Shown here piece by piece: positions 46,985 through 55,920 of a stretch of 64,000 nt of DNA. Where the stretch lies: the NCBI GenBank assembly GCA_949155365.1, contig CASCUT010000005.1, positions 29,092-93,091 on the forward strand. Direction: 5' to 3'. The notes beneath the pieces are model-generated. The model made no database searches. It was not told where the DNA came from and saw nothing but the letters and a program-made list of their open reading frames with translations. How positions within the stretch are numbered: the first letter of the stretch is position 1; each line of letters starts with the position of its first letter. This DNA is from an uncultured Clostridia bacterium. GTDB lineage: Bacteria; Bacillota; Clostridia; TANB77; CAG-508. The position numbers and the translations under genes were made by a program.

Positions 46985-47692
46985 CTATTTTGCACCAAAT
47001 TTTCGATTTCTTGTTTGATAAATTGCGATTGCTTCTTCTAAATCTTTTTCTTCAAAATCTGGCCAATTTTTTTCTATAAATACAAATTCAGAATATACGA
47101 TTTGCCATGGTAAAAATCCACTTGTTCTTAGTTCTCCACTTGTTCTAATTAATAAATCAGGGTCTGGTTGATTTGCGGTATATAATGAATTTGATACGGT
47201 TTCTTCTGTTATATTTTCGATTTCTATCTTTTCTTCTTTTACTTGTGTTGCAATCTTTTGAACTGCTTTGACAATTTCGTCTCGTCCTCCATAATTTAAT
47301 GCAATGTTAAAGGTGACTCCTGTATTGTCTTTTGTTCTTTCCATACAGTTATAGATACTTTTTTGCATTTTTTCTGATAAAGCAGAGATATCTCCTAATA
47401 TTTTTACTTTTATATTTTCGGTGTCTGCCCTTTTACTGTAATCTTCCAAATAGTTTTGTAGTAATAGCATTAAAGCTCCTACTTCTTCTTTGGTTCGTTT
47501 CCAATTTTCTGTTGAAAATGCATATACCGTGATATACTCTAATCCTATTTTATTCGCATAACGTACTATTTTTTCTAATGTTTTGGCTCCTTCTTTATGT
47601 CCTATTCTTACATCTACTCCTCTTTGTCTTGCCCATCTACGATTTCCATCCATTATAATAGCTATATGTCTTGGCATAGTTTCTTTATCCAT
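46985..47692 (-). CDS. uppS: Undecaprenyl diphosphate synthase
   Basis: A 235-residue cis-prenyltransferase that builds the C55 lipid carrier for cell-wall synthesis. The N-terminal HIAIIMDGNRRWARQRG holds the catalytic Asp and substrate Arg; GHKEG follows, then FSTENWKR, and the C-terminal LLIRTSGELRTSGFLPWQ and YSEFVF complete the family pattern. It lies 12 bp before cdsA in the pyrH-frr-uppS-cdsA order. Confidence 0.95.
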   Translation of the reverse strand: MDKETMPRHIAIIMDGNRRWARQRGVDVRIGHKEGAKTLEKIVRYANKIGLEYITVYAFSTENWKRTKEEVGALMLLLQNYLEDYSKRADTENIKVKILGDISALSEKMQKSIYNCMERTKDNTGVTFNIALNYGGRDEIVKAVQKIATQVKEEKIEIENITEETVSNSLYTANQPDPDLLIRTSGELRTSGFLPWQIVYSEFVFIEKNWPDFEEKDLEEAIAIYQTRNRKFGAK

Positions 47693-47840
47693 TCTATCTA
47701 TCCTCTCTATTTAATGCTTTTCTATCATCCCTGACCTTACTAAATTTCTATCTGTTTTTTGCTTTCTTTCCTCAAAAGATTAGGATTTTTTGTAGAATTC
47801 ATTTTATTCTATTAGCAATTTTTTTGTTCTCTCTATTTTA

Positions 47841-48389
47841 TTAAACTGTCATTATTTCTTTTTCTTTGCTTTCTGTCATTTTATCTATTTGCTCTACATA
47901 TTTGTCTGTTAATTTTTGTATTTGTTCTTCTGCTTGTTTTAGTTCGTCTTCTGTTATTTCAGATTCTTTTTGCATTTTTTTAAATTCGTCTATTCCATCA
48001 CGTCTTACCGCTCTTACTGCTACCTTTGCTTCTTCTGACATTTTTCGAATATCTTTTGCTATTTCCTTTCTTCTTTCTTCATTTAGTTCTGGGAAATTTA
48101 GACGTATTACTTTACCATCGTTGTTTGGTGTTATTCCAATATCCGATGCTAATATGGCTCTTTCTATTTCTTTTAGTACACTCATATCCCATGGTTGAAT
48201 TACGATTAGTCTAGCTTCTGGTACTGATATTCCTGCCATTTGATTGATTGGTGTTGCTGTTCCATAATAGTCTACTGTTATTTTATTTAATATTGCTGGA
48301 TTTGCTCTTCCTGCTCTTATTTCTGATAAATTTGTTTCATAAACATTTATTGTTTTTTTCATTCTTTCTTCTATGTTTGTATAATTCAT
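47841..48389 (-). CDS. frr: Ribosome recycling factor
   Basis: A 182-residue translation factor that, with EF-G, splits post-termination ribosomes. The three-helix-bundle pattern is clear: [13 protein letters not shown] near residue 27, the [22 protein letters not shown] stretch (domain II), then the [16 protein letters not shown] and AVRAVRRDG helices. It is between pyrH and uppS, as in most Firmicutes, with a 148-bp gap before uppS. Confidence 0.95.
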   Translation of the reverse strand: MNYTNIEERMKKTINVYETNLSEIRAGRANPAILNKITVDYYGTATPINQMAGISVPEARLIVIQPWDMSVLKEIERAILASDIGITPNNDGKVIRLNFPELNEERRKEIAKDIRKMSEEAKVAVRAVRRDGIDEFKKMQKESEITEDELKQAEEQIQKLTDKYVEQIDKMTESKEKEIMTV

Positions 48390-48494
48390 TTTTTTCTCTC
48401 CTTTTCGATTTTGTTTTTGTTACCTGATGGCAACACATTTTTTTCTTTTGGTCCTATTTTCTGTGATAGGATGTGTTCCATGCAGAGTATTTCA

Positions 48495-49202
48495 TTATTT
48501 AACTATGGTCCCTATTTTTTCGCCTTTTACGATTTTTATCATATTTTCTGGTGTGTCTATTCCAAATACGATAAGTGGAATTTTGTTGTCTCGGCATAAG
48601 GATGTTGCTGTTGAATCCATTACTTTTAAATCTTTATTTAAGATATCTAAATAGGTAATTTCATCGTATTTGATGGCATTGCTGTCTTCTTTTGGGTCTG
48701 CTGAATATACGCCATCGATTGTTTTGGCAAGTAGTATTACTTCTGCTTCTATTTCTGCGGAACGTAATGCTCCTGCTGTATCTGTGGTAAAGAATGGGTT
48801 TCCAGTTCCACATGCAAAAATAACCACTCTTCCTTTTTCTAAATGTTTAATTGCTTTTCTTTTGATATATGGTTCGGCAATTTGTCTCATTTCAATTGCT
48901 GTTTGTACTCTTGTATTTAGTCCTCTTGCTTCTAATGAATCTTGCAAAGCAAGCCCATTCATTGCAGTGGCAAGCATTCCCATATAGTCTGATGTGGTTC
49001 GTTCCATTTGGTGTCCATAACGTCCTCTCCAAAAGTTTCCTCCACCTACTACGATTGCTACTTGTACTCCTAAATCTACCATATTTTTTATTTGGTCACA
49101 TATTTTTCCTAGTGTTTCGGCATCGACACCTTTTTTTTCTTCTCCTCCGATAGCCTCTCCACTTAATTTTAATAGAACTCGTTTGTATTTTATTTCTGCC
49201 AT
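48495..49202 (-). CDS. pyrH: UMP kinase
   Basis: A 235-residue amino-acid-kinase-fold enzyme that phosphorylates UMP with [30 protein letters not shown] and the [15 protein letters not shown] region mark substrate and nucleotide sites. ATG at 49202, with AGGAGG upstream, gives the standard [12 protein letters not shown] beginning; a frame extension to 49271 lacks support. It is the first gene of the frr-uppS-cdsA-rseP-polC block and divergent from the sortase. Confidence 0.95.
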   Translation of the reverse strand: MAEIKYKRVLLKLSGEAIGGEEKKGVDAETLGKICDQIKNMVDLGVQVAIVVGGGNFWRGRYGHQMERTTSDYMGMLATAMNGLALQDSLEARGLNTRVQTAIEMRQIAEPYIKRKAIKHLEKGRVVIFACGTGNPFFTTDTAGALRSAEIEAEVILLAKTIDGVYSADPKEDSNAIKYDEITYLDILNKDLKVMDSTATSLCRDNKIPLIVFGIDTPENMIKIVKGEKIGTIVK

Positions 49203-49368
49203 GTATCCTGTCCTCCTTCTATTTCTATTTTCGCTTATCATTCTATCATATGGTCTGAAAAAAAGAAACATTTTCCTAAAATTTTTTCAATTTTATTTTT
49301 CGACATATTTTTTGTTTTTTTGTTCATACTAACTGGTAAGAAGCTTTTATATAAAAGAGGGATAAAAC

Positions 49369-50041
49369 ATGAATCAAATTTTAGATACTAAAACATTAGA
49401 TAATAATTTGCTTTCTGGTACAAAACATTCTTCTGTTTCTTCGAAAAAGTTTCAGTGGATGTTCCGTTTTTCTATTTTGCTAATTCTACTTTGTCTTATT
49501 TTTTACTTTTTTTCTAGATATCATGCATGGCAAAAAGAAAAAATATCAAAAAGTTTAGTAAGTCAGTTTGGTATTCGCAATTTGTATGCCAATACGCTTG
49601 ACTACACAGCAGAGAAAGTCGTTCTTAATTTGGAAGAGGAAAATCCTTTTGTGATTGGCTTACTTAAAATTGACAAGATTAATTTATTATATCCTATTTT
49701 GTCGACTACTTCTGAAGAATTGTTAACCATCTCACCTTGTCGTTTTTTTGGACCTATGCCAAATGAATTTCGGAAATTTGTGTATTGCTGGTCATAATTA
49801 TGCCAATCAAACGCATTTTGCCAAACTTTCTTCTTTAACAGAAGGAGATTCTTTTCAAGTTTATGATTTAAATGGTTCTCCTGTTACTTATACCATATTT
49901 GAAAAGTTAGAAGTTAATGCTCATGATACTTCTTGTATTAATCAAGATATTCATGATATTAGGCAAGTTACCTTAGTTACTTGTAATACGATAAAAGGTA
50001 CTAGAATTGTAATAAAAGCAAAAGAAAATAGATTGCCTTAG
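49369..50041 (+). CDS. Sortase; +1 frameshift at CGG
   Basis: A cysteine transpeptidase of about 223 residues after joining two frames (49369-49797 and 49748-50041). A transmembrane anchor (residues 30-48) leads to the beta-barrel with catalytic His in CIAGHNYA, Cys in TLVTCNT and Arg in RIVIKAK. The frame breaks at CGG codon 135 (49771-49773, TTT-CGG-AAA), seven residues before the catalytic His. Skipping the C gives NEFGNLCIAGHNYA. Its likely substrate is the LPQTG protein encoded convergently next to it. Without frameshifting the enzyme would be dead. Confidence 0.85.
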
Positions 50042-50066
50042 CCTTCTATTTTCTTTTTTCTCTATT

Positions 50067-50438
50067 TTATTTAATATTATATTGTTTTACTTTTTGATAA
50101 GCATATACTGCAATTACAATTGCTACCATAATTAATAAGAAGATAGCATAATCACTAGCATCACCTGTTTGTGGTAATGAAGTTGTATTTTGGTAGTTGC
50201 TTCCTGTTGTATTTGTTGTTGGTGCAATTGGTGTTATGGTATTGGTTTGAATTACATTGGTTTGTGTTGTATTGGTTGAATTTGGATCTGGTGTTGGATT
50301 TGTTGTAGCATCCACAGTTGGAATTTGAATTGGTCCACCTGAAGTTCCTGTTGCTAATACCTTTGAAGAAATAAGTAGCACGGCAACAATTATCATCATA
50401 ATTACTAAAATTTCTCTTTTTACACTCATTTTTTTCAT
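50067..50438 (-). CDS. Small LPXTG-type surface protein
   Basis: A 123-residue secreted protein. A signal peptide (VKREILVIMMIIVAVLLISS) is followed by a low-complexity Thr/Asn/Pro-rich stalk (residues 38-88), then the sorting signal SLPQTGD, a hydrophobic helix and a short basic tail, the textbook layout for sortase anchoring to the wall. It is convergent with the sortase gene 25 bp away. The stalk has no recognised domain, so it may be a surface spacer or adhesin fragment. Confidence 0.8.
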   Translation of the reverse strand: MKKMSVKREILVIMMIIVAVLLISSKVLATGTSGGPIQIPTVDATTNPTPDPNSTNTTQTNVIQTNTITPIAPTTNTTGSNYQNTTSLPQTGDASDYAIFLLIMVAIVIAVYAYQKVKQYNIK

Positions 50439-50670
50439 ACTCTTTTTTCTCCTTTTTCTTCTGAAATTATAATTAGTATTTATGTTTTTGCTTTAAATTA
50501 TACGTTAAACATAAATTTCCCTTTTAAACTGTTACTATTGTAATCCTTTTTTTGTCATTCGTCAACATTTTTTTTACATTTTTTTATTACATTTATATTA
50601 CACTACTATCCTTCTATTTTTTGCTATTCTTTTTTTTGCTATTTTGATATACATTCCCTCTTTTTTTATT

Positions 50671-50740
50671 AAGACAAAATCTCCATGTCACCATGTCTAT
50701 CCCATGTCTACCTGTCAAAAATCTCCGTCCCCATGTCTAT
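50671..50740. repeat. Intergenic ATCTCCGTCCCCATGTCTA repeat copies
   Basis: At least two degenerate copies of the motif also found at 15532-15730: AAGACAAAATCTCC near 50671 and GTCAAAAATCTCCGTCCCC at 50713-50732 followed by ATGTCTAT. They occupy the 384-bp gap 50439-50822, which otherwise contains only the rplS terminator. Confidence 0.65.
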
Positions 50741-50769
50741 AATTCTACATAACTTTTCCTTTAAACAAA

Positions 50770-50801
50770 AACCAGATAACTTCAATATCGGTTATCTGGT
50801 T
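50770..50801 (-). terminator. Terminator after rplS
   Basis: AACCAGATAAC (50770-50780) and GTTATCTGGTT (50791-50801) form a perfect 11-bp stem with a 10-base loop, with T-runs on both strands. It closes the ylxM-to-rplS operon. Confidence 0.8.
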
Positions 50802-50822
50802 CTATTTTTCTTCCTTTACTGT

Positions 50823-51314
50823 CTATTCTTTTACTTCTTCTACTACTTCTTCTGATACAGTATCTACTGTTTCTTCTACTACTGGTGTTTCGGTTTCTAT
50901 TGCTGGCGCTTCTTCTGGAGCTTCTTCTACTAAGTCTTCTTTTAAGGTGATTTCTTTGTTTTCAATTCTTGCACCTAAGTTTTCTTTTGTCTTAGCAGAT
51001 TTTCCAACTCTGTCTCTTAAGTAGTATAATTTTGCTCTTCTTGCTTTACCAACTCTAACTACTTCTACTTTTTCTACCATTGGAGAATGGATTAAAAATG
51101 TTTTTTCTACTCCTACTCCATATGCTACTCTTCTTACTGTGAAGGTTGCGTTTAATCCTCCACCTTGTTTTTTAATGATAATTCCTTCGAATACTTGGAT
51201 TCTTTCTCTGTTTCCTTCTTTAATTCTTTGATGTACTCTAATAGTATCACCAACGTGAAGGTCAGGAATTTTATTTTTTAATTGTTCATGTTCAATTGAT
51301 TTAATAATATCCAT
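50823..51314 (-). CDS. rplS: Ribosomal protein L19 with acidic C-terminal extension
   Basis: A 163-residue L19. The first 115 residues are canonical ([21 protein letters not shown] to [18 protein letters not shown]). L19 usually ends near there, but here about 48 extra residues follow, very rich in Glu, Val, Ala and Pro ([19 protein letters not shown]). ATG at 51314 with GGAG upstream is the usual start. It is the last gene of the ffh-rpsP-rimM-trmD operon. The acidic tail should protrude from the 50S near the subunit bridge; its role is unknown. Confidence 0.93.
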   Translation of the reverse strand: MDIIKSIEHEQLKNKIPDLHVGDTIRVHQRIKEGNRERIQVFEGIIIKKQGGGLNATFTVRRVAYGVGVEKTFLIHSPMVEKVEVVRVGKARRAKLYYLRDRVGKSAKTKENLGARIENKEITLKEDLVEEAPEEAPAIETETPVVEETVDTVSEEVVEEVKE

Positions 51315-51379
51315 AACGATATTCTCCTTTCTTTTCCTCATAAGTGTCGCATCTTTTATTTAGATGTCGCTTACTATTT

Positions 51380-52051
51380 TTATTCTTTTTCCAGTAAATC
51401 TGGCCTTTTTTGCTTTGTTATCTCTCTTGCTTGTTCTAATCTCCATTTACGAATGTTTTTATGATGACCAGAAAGTAGTACCTCTGGTACTTTTTTTTTC
51501 AAAAATGTTTCTGGTCTTGTATATTGTGGATACTCTAACAGTCCATTTGAGAAGGATTCTTCTTGTATGGATTCTTGAGTTAGAACTCCTTCCACATAGC
51601 GACTAACACTATCGATTAGCACCATACTTGGAAGTTCTCCTCCTGTTAATACATAATCTCCGATGGAGATTTCCTCATCTACAATTTCATCTAACACTCT
51701 TTGGTCTATACCTTCGTAATGGCCACATAGCAAAATAAGATGATTCTGTTTTGCTAATTGTTCTACTTTTTTTTGGTTTAAGGTAGTTCCCTGTGGAGAA
51801 AGATAAATGACGATTGCATTTTCCTTTTCCTCAATGGATTGATAAGCATCATATACCACATCAGGTTTAATTACCATTCCTGCACCACCCCCATAGGGAG
51901 TATCGTCTACTTTTTTGTGTTTGTCTTTTGAAAAATCTCGGATATTAATGACATTAATGTCGATTTTTTTCGTTTCTTGCGCTTTTCCTAGAATGCTTGC
52001 TTTTAATGGCTCATACATTTCTGGGAAAAGAGTTAACACATCAAATCGCAT
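51380..52051 (-). CDS. trmD: tRNA (guanine37-N1)-methyltransferase
   Basis: A 223-residue SPOUT-class enzyme that methylates G37 of tRNAs reading codons starting with C, using SAM, to prevent +1 frameshifting. Trefoil-knot motifs are clear: TLFPEMYEPLKASILG, PYGGGAGMVIKPD, LCGHYEGIDQRV and EISIGDYVLTGGELP, then the C-terminal SNGLLEYPQYTRP. All expected residues are present. Given the CGG-associated frameshifts in this genome, an intact trmD is noteworthy. It is between rimM and rplS. Confidence 0.95.
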   Translation of the reverse strand: MRFDVLTLFPEMYEPLKASILGKAQETKKIDINVINIRDFSKDKHKKVDDTPYGGGAGMVIKPDVVYDAYQSIEEKENAIVIYLSPQGTTLNQKKVEQLAKQNHLILLCGHYEGIDQRVLDEIVDEEISIGDYVLTGGELPSMVLIDSVSRYVEGVLTQESIQEESFSNGLLEYPQYTRPETFLKKKVPEVLLSGHHKNIRKWRLEQAREITKQKRPDLLEKE

Positions 52052-52068
52052 GATATGGTTCTTCCTTT

Positions 52069-52575
52069 CTATCTTAATCCTTTTATTAAGTGAACAATTA
52101 TTTTTTCGTTTTCTAAATCAATTTCTTTTAACACTTCTTTGATTCCAGGTAATAAAATTTGTTTGCCTAGTTCGTCTTTTACCACATACACATCATTGGC
52201 ACCTGCGTTAAAAATATCTTCTACTTTTCCTAGCAATTCGCCTTCCTCGGTATAGACTTCTAACCCTAATAAATCGGCAATAAAATAGGTTCCTTCTGGA
52301 AGCTTTTTGGCATCTTTTCTAGCTATTTTTAAGAATAGCCCTTTATATTGTTCTGCCTGTTCTAAGGTATCAATTCCTTTTAGTTTTAATAAAACCATTC
52401 CTTTTTGATAACTTACTTGTTCTATTTCTACTTCTTTTAGGTTATTTTTTTGCACAATTAGTACGGTTTTCAATTCTTCAAATCGAGACGCTTCGTCTGT
52501 AAAAGGTTTTACTTTTACAAAACCCTTTATTCCAAAGGTATTTACAATTTGACCTACTTCAAAATATGCTTGCAT
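52069..52575 (-). CDS. rimM: Ribosome maturation factor RimM
   Basis: A 168-residue 16S-processing factor that binds S19 and helps mature the 30S head. The N-terminal RimM barrel starts FEVGQIVNTFGIKGFVKVKP, and the PRC barrel carries DLLGLEVYTEEGELLGKVEDI followed by NDVYVVKDELGKQILLP. The length is usual. It lies just before trmD and after khpA in the standard operon. Confidence 0.93.
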   Translation of the reverse strand: MQAYFEVGQIVNTFGIKGFVKVKPFTDEASRFEELKTVLIVQKNNLKEVEIEQVSYQKGMVLLKLKGIDTLEQAEQYKGLFLKIARKDAKKLPEGTYFIADLLGLEVYTEEGELLGKVEDIFNAGANDVYVVKDELGKQILLPGIKEVLKEIDLENEKIIVHLIKGLR

Positions 52576-52587
52576 AGTTTCTTCCTC

Positions 52588-52818
52588 TTAATCTACAAAT
52601 TCAATTACTAGTTTTTTGTGTTCTTTTGCTGCTACAGATTTCATAACAGTACGAATTGATTTAGCAACTCTCCCTTGCTTTCCAATTACTTTTCCCATAT
52701 CGGTCTCGCTTACCTTTACTTCAAATACGGTTGTTTTTCCTTCTTCTTTTTCTGTAATGGTAACTTTTTCTTGATTGTCTACAAGGTTTTTAATCAATAT
52801 TTCTAGAATTTCTTTCAT
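52588..52818 (-). CDS. khpA: KH-domain RNA-binding protein KhpA
   Basis: A 76-residue single KH domain. The G-x-x-G loop is IGKQGRV within MGKVIGKQGRVAKSIRT. It binds RNA, and in Firmicutes it acts with KhpB in cell-size and translation control. It is between rpsP and rimM, its conserved position. Confidence 0.92.
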   Translation of the reverse strand: MKEILEILIKNLVDNQEKVTITEKEEGKTTVFEVKVSETDMGKVIGKQGRVAKSIRTVMKSVAAKEHKKLVIEFVD

Positions 52819-52833
52819 ATTTCAAAATTCCTC

Positions 52834-53067
52834 CTAGTTTGCTTTTTCAAGTAAAGCTTTTACTGATTCAGTTGGTTTTGCACCATTTTTTGTCCAAGTA
52901 GCTAATTTTTCTTCATTTATTACGATAGTAGCTGGGTTTGTCATTGGGTCATAAGTTCCGATTTGCTCAATGATTTTTCCATCTCTTGGGCTTCTTGAAT
53001 CTGCTACTACAATGTGATAAAATGGAGCTTTTTTTGCACCTGCTCTTTGTAATCTAATTTTTACCAT
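52834..53067 (-). CDS. rpsP: Ribosomal protein S16
   Basis: A 77-residue small-subunit protein beginning [20 protein letters not shown] and continuing [20 protein letters not shown], fully canonical. It is between ffh and khpA. Confidence 0.96.
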   Translation of the reverse strand: MVKIRLQRAGAKKAPFYHIVVADSRSPRDGKIIEQIGTYDPMTNPATIVINEEKLATWTKNGAKPTESVKALLEKAN

Positions 53068-53135
53068 AAAAATTCACCTCTTTCTAAAGTTTGGAGAAGT
53101 TTCCTTCTCTTATTGTATATTTAAAAAATTAATAA

Positions 53136-54483
53136 CTACATAAATTTCTTTAAATCTTTTGGATTTAAATTTTTCATCATATTTTTCATACTTTTGCTAT
53201 CTTGCATTTTTTTCATCATTTTTTGTGTCATTTCAAATGATTTCATAAATCGATTAATTTGTTCTACTGTAGTTCCACTTCCTTTGGCAATTCGAATTCT
53301 TCTACTTGCATTTAGTAGACGTGGATTTTTTCTTTCTTGTTTTGTCATAGAACAAATGATAGCTTCTATTTTGACGAATTCTTTGTCGTCTACTTTTAAG
53401 TCTTTGATGTTTGCCATTCCTGGCATCATTTTTAAAAGAGAGGAAAAAGAACCCATTTTTTTGACTTGCCTTAGTTGCGTTAGATAATCGTCTAAGTCAA
53501 ATTCTTTTTTCTTTAATTGTTTTTCTAATTTTTCTGCTTCTTCTAGGTCAAATGATTCTTCTGCTTTTTCAATAATGGAAAGTACATCTCCCATTCCTAA
53601 AATACGAGAAGCCATTCGATCTGGATGAAATACTTCGATATCACTTAGCTTTTCTCCAGTTGCTACAAATTTGATTGGTCTGCTTGTTACTTTTTTTACA
53701 GATAACGCTGCACCACCACGAGTATCACCATCTAATTTGGTTAGTATCACTCCATCAATGCCTAAGGTTTCGTTGAAACTTTGTGCTACATTAACAGCAT
53801 CTTGACCTGTCATAGAGTCTACTACTAATAAAATTTCGTGTGGTTTAACTCCTTGTTTTACATTTTTTAGTTCTTGCATTAGTTCTTCATCAATATGAAG
53901 TCTTCCTGCAGTATCTAAAATAACAACATCATTTAGTTTGCTCATAGCAACACTCATTGCTTGTTTCGCAATATGAACGACGTCTTTGGATTGTTCGTTA
54001 CTATAAACTGGAATGTTTAACTGTGCCCCTACTACTTGTAATTGTTTAATTGCTGCAGGTCTGTATATGTCACATGCTACAAGTAATGGCTTTTTTCCTT
54101 GTTTTCGAAGTAAGTTTGCTAGTTTTCCTGCGGTTGTTGTTTTTCCGAGAACCTTGCAATCCTACTAGCATGATAATGGTGGGAGGATTTGGTGTAAAGC
54201 TAATTTTGCTTTCTTCTCCTCCTAGAAGTTCTACTAGTTCATCTTTTACTATTTTGATAACTTGTTGTCCTGGTGTTAAGGATTTTAATACGTCTTGCCC
54301 TAACGCTTTTTCTTGTACATTTGCCATAAAATCTTTTACAATTTTATAGTTAACGTCTGCTTCTAGCATAGCAAGTTTTACTTCTCTTAGCATTTCCTTT
54401 AAATCTGATTCTGTAATTCTTGCCTTTCCTCTTAACTTTCTTGTAATGTCTTGAAGTTTGGAAGATAATCCCTCAAATGCCAT
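53136..54483 (-). CDS. ffh: Signal recognition particle protein Ffh; +1 frameshift at CGG
   Basis: The SRP GTPase, about 448 residues after joining (54070-54483 and the frame ending at 53136). It has an N domain, then a GTPase G1 loop read as GLQGSGKTTTAGKL only if the frame changes at CGG codon 113 (54145-54147, TCT-CGG-AAA). After that come LLVACDIYRPAA, DTAGRLHIDEEL (G3), TKLDGDTRGG (G4) and the Met-rich M domain (FEMTQKMMKKMQDSKSMKN). The glycine supplied by the shifted frame is an invariant P-loop residue. Ffh is essential, so the product must be made or the extra base is an artefact. Confidence 0.92.
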
Positions 54484-54500
54484 TGTATTTTTCTCCTTTC

Positions 54501-54848
54501 CTAGACTAGGATGCTTAATTCTTTTCGAACGTTTTCTAGTATTTTTTCAACTTTTTTATCAGATGAATCTTCTTGTATTTTACTTAGTTCATTTAATACT
54601 GCTTGTAATAATTTTTCTTGTTTCATCGTCTTTTCCATAAACAAAAGCTTTTCTTCTAGTTTGAAAAGTTTATTCTCCCCTTTCTTGATAATGTCGCTAA
54701 CCGCTTGTCTTGTAATTTGGTTATTTTCTGCTATTTCGGAAAGAGATAGGTCATTATTATAGTAATCTGTTAGGATTTCTAACTGTTTTGGAGTTAATAG
54801 TTTGCCATAGATTTCACATAGCATACTGATTTTCACATTCTTTTCCAT
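54501..54848 (-). CDS. ylxM: YlxM-like helix-turn-helix protein
   Basis: A 115-residue sigma-70 region-4-like DNA-binding protein (UPF0122 family) that commonly precedes ffh and influences SRP gene function. The HTH is DLSLSEIAENNQITRQAVSD near residue 33-52, with a coiled-coil second half. It is the first gene of the ffh-rpsP-khpA-rimM-trmD-rplS block. Confidence 0.9.
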   Translation of the reverse strand: MEKNVKISMLCEIYGKLLTPKQLEILTDYYNNDLSLSEIAENNQITRQAVSDIIKKGENKLFKLEEKLLFMEKTMKQEKLLQAVLNELSKIQEDSSDKKVEKILENVRKELSILV

Positions 54849-54955
54849 ATTACCACCTCTTTTTTTGATAACAGCTTTTTTTGTAATGCTATTATACTTT
54901 ACACCATTTCTATCATTTTGTCAAGTGTTTTTGCTTTACTTTTTTATTTTATTCT

Positions 54956-54997
54956 AAAAAAAGAGATTCTTGGTATTTCCAAAAATCTCTTTTTTTA
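54956..54997 (-). terminator. Terminator upstream of the ffh block
   Basis: AGAGATTCTTGG (54962-54973) pairs with CCAAAAATCTCT (54979-54990), one mismatch, with seven-base A and T runs on the sides. It follows the membrane protein gene ending at 55031. The stem resembles the GAGATTTTTGGG repeat arms at 26065. Confidence 0.7.
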
Positions 54998-55030
54998 CCT
55001 GTCTGCAAAAAAACTTAATGATAACGATTT

Positions 55031-55681
55031 TTATTCCTGTATGTTTATCGTTCCTTCTGGTAAAATAATTTCATAACTTATTTTCTCCCCTGCTACCATT
55101 TCAAATTGACCAGTAAGTATCGAAAAAAGACCTGCTAATTTCATCTTATTTTTGGTATAGGTTCTAGATTCAATGAGCATTGGTATGCAATCTTTCGTTT
55201 TTTCATTTATTATTGTGTTTTTGGAACTAACTTTATCATTTATTCCATTTGACTTATAATAGTAAGTATATCTGTCATTGCTATCTTTCGCTCCATATAC
55301 ATAATACGTTTTGTTTGGATGATAGCCTTCCATCTTGATACTATTTTCCAACAATTCCAGTTCACAAGTATCAGTTTGAAATGTTTCCTCATAAGTTTTT
55401 GCTGATAGCATAGTGGAAATAATGTTCCAAGCACAAACACTTATAAAAAAAATAGCTAGTGCGCTAAATGCTATTATTTTATATTGATGAGAGTCTTCTA
55501 TTCCCAAATAGGTAACTAAATTGTGCTTTAATGCATATTCTCTGTCTTCTTTTTCCTTTTTCTTGTCTTCTCTTGTTTTTCTGCCTCCATTTAATTTAAT
55601 TTCTCTCCGGTACTCCTGAACAATTCTAATACAACAGATAATAAAACCTAAAACACTTGCACAAGCGATTAACCATAACAT
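55031..55681 (-). CDS. Unknown membrane protein
   Basis: A 216-residue protein with an N-terminal transmembrane segment (LWLIACASVLGFIICCI), a highly charged loop (GGRKTREDKKKEKEDREY), a second transmembrane segment (IIAFSALAIFFISVCAW) and a beta-rich extracytoplasmic C-terminal domain with two cysteines. No family recognised. Codon 25 is CGG, and reading it as Arg is required to keep the frame, unlike in the core genes. It is transcribed from its own promoter at 55813-55841 and ends before a terminator. Confidence 0.65.
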   Translation of the reverse strand: MLWLIACASVLGFIICCIRIVQEYRREIKLNGGRKTREDKKKEKEDREYALKHNLVTYLGIEDSHQYKIIAFSALAIFFISVCAWNIISTMLSAKTYEETFQTDTCELELLENSIKMEGYHPNKTYYVYGAKDSNDRYTYYYKSNGINDKVSSKNTIINEKTKDCIPMLIESRTYTKNKMKLAGLFSILTGQFEMVAGEKISYEIILPEGTINIQE

Positions 55682-55757
55682 AGCTAATTCCTCCTTTAAC
55701 TTTTATTGATGTTAACTATAACTACGCATAAAACCAAAAAGTTAGAAAAAAATCCTC

Positions 55758-55771
55758 TCACTAATTAGTGA
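55758..55771. promoter_or_regulatory. 14-bp palindrome in the leader of the membrane gene
   Basis: TCACTAATTAGTGA is a perfect palindrome about 40 bp downstream of the -10 box and upstream of the gene at 55681, a possible repressor site. Confidence 0.4.
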
Positions 55772-55812
55772 AATTAGGAAAACATGAGAATTTTTTTGCC
55801 AATTTGTTATCT

Positions 55813-55841
55813 ATTATATCATATTTTAATCTTGTATTCAA
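55813..55841 (-). promoter_or_regulatory. Sigma-A promoter of the unknown membrane gene
   Basis: TTGAAT (55836-55841), 17 bp, perfect TATAAT (55813-55818) on the minus strand. Confidence 0.7.
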
Positions 55842-55920
55842 TACTTTATGTAAAATTATATCTTCCTATTATTTTCAATGCTGATTCTCTATCATATCTT
55901 TTACTTTTTTCCTCTATATC

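Noticed and set aside
9941..54483. Frameshifts explained as ordinary homopolymer sequencing errors
   Set aside because: Five of six sites have no long homopolymer at the break, and all six share the same extra C before a GGN codon in the same phase. A motif-specific artefact remains possible and is stated in the finding.
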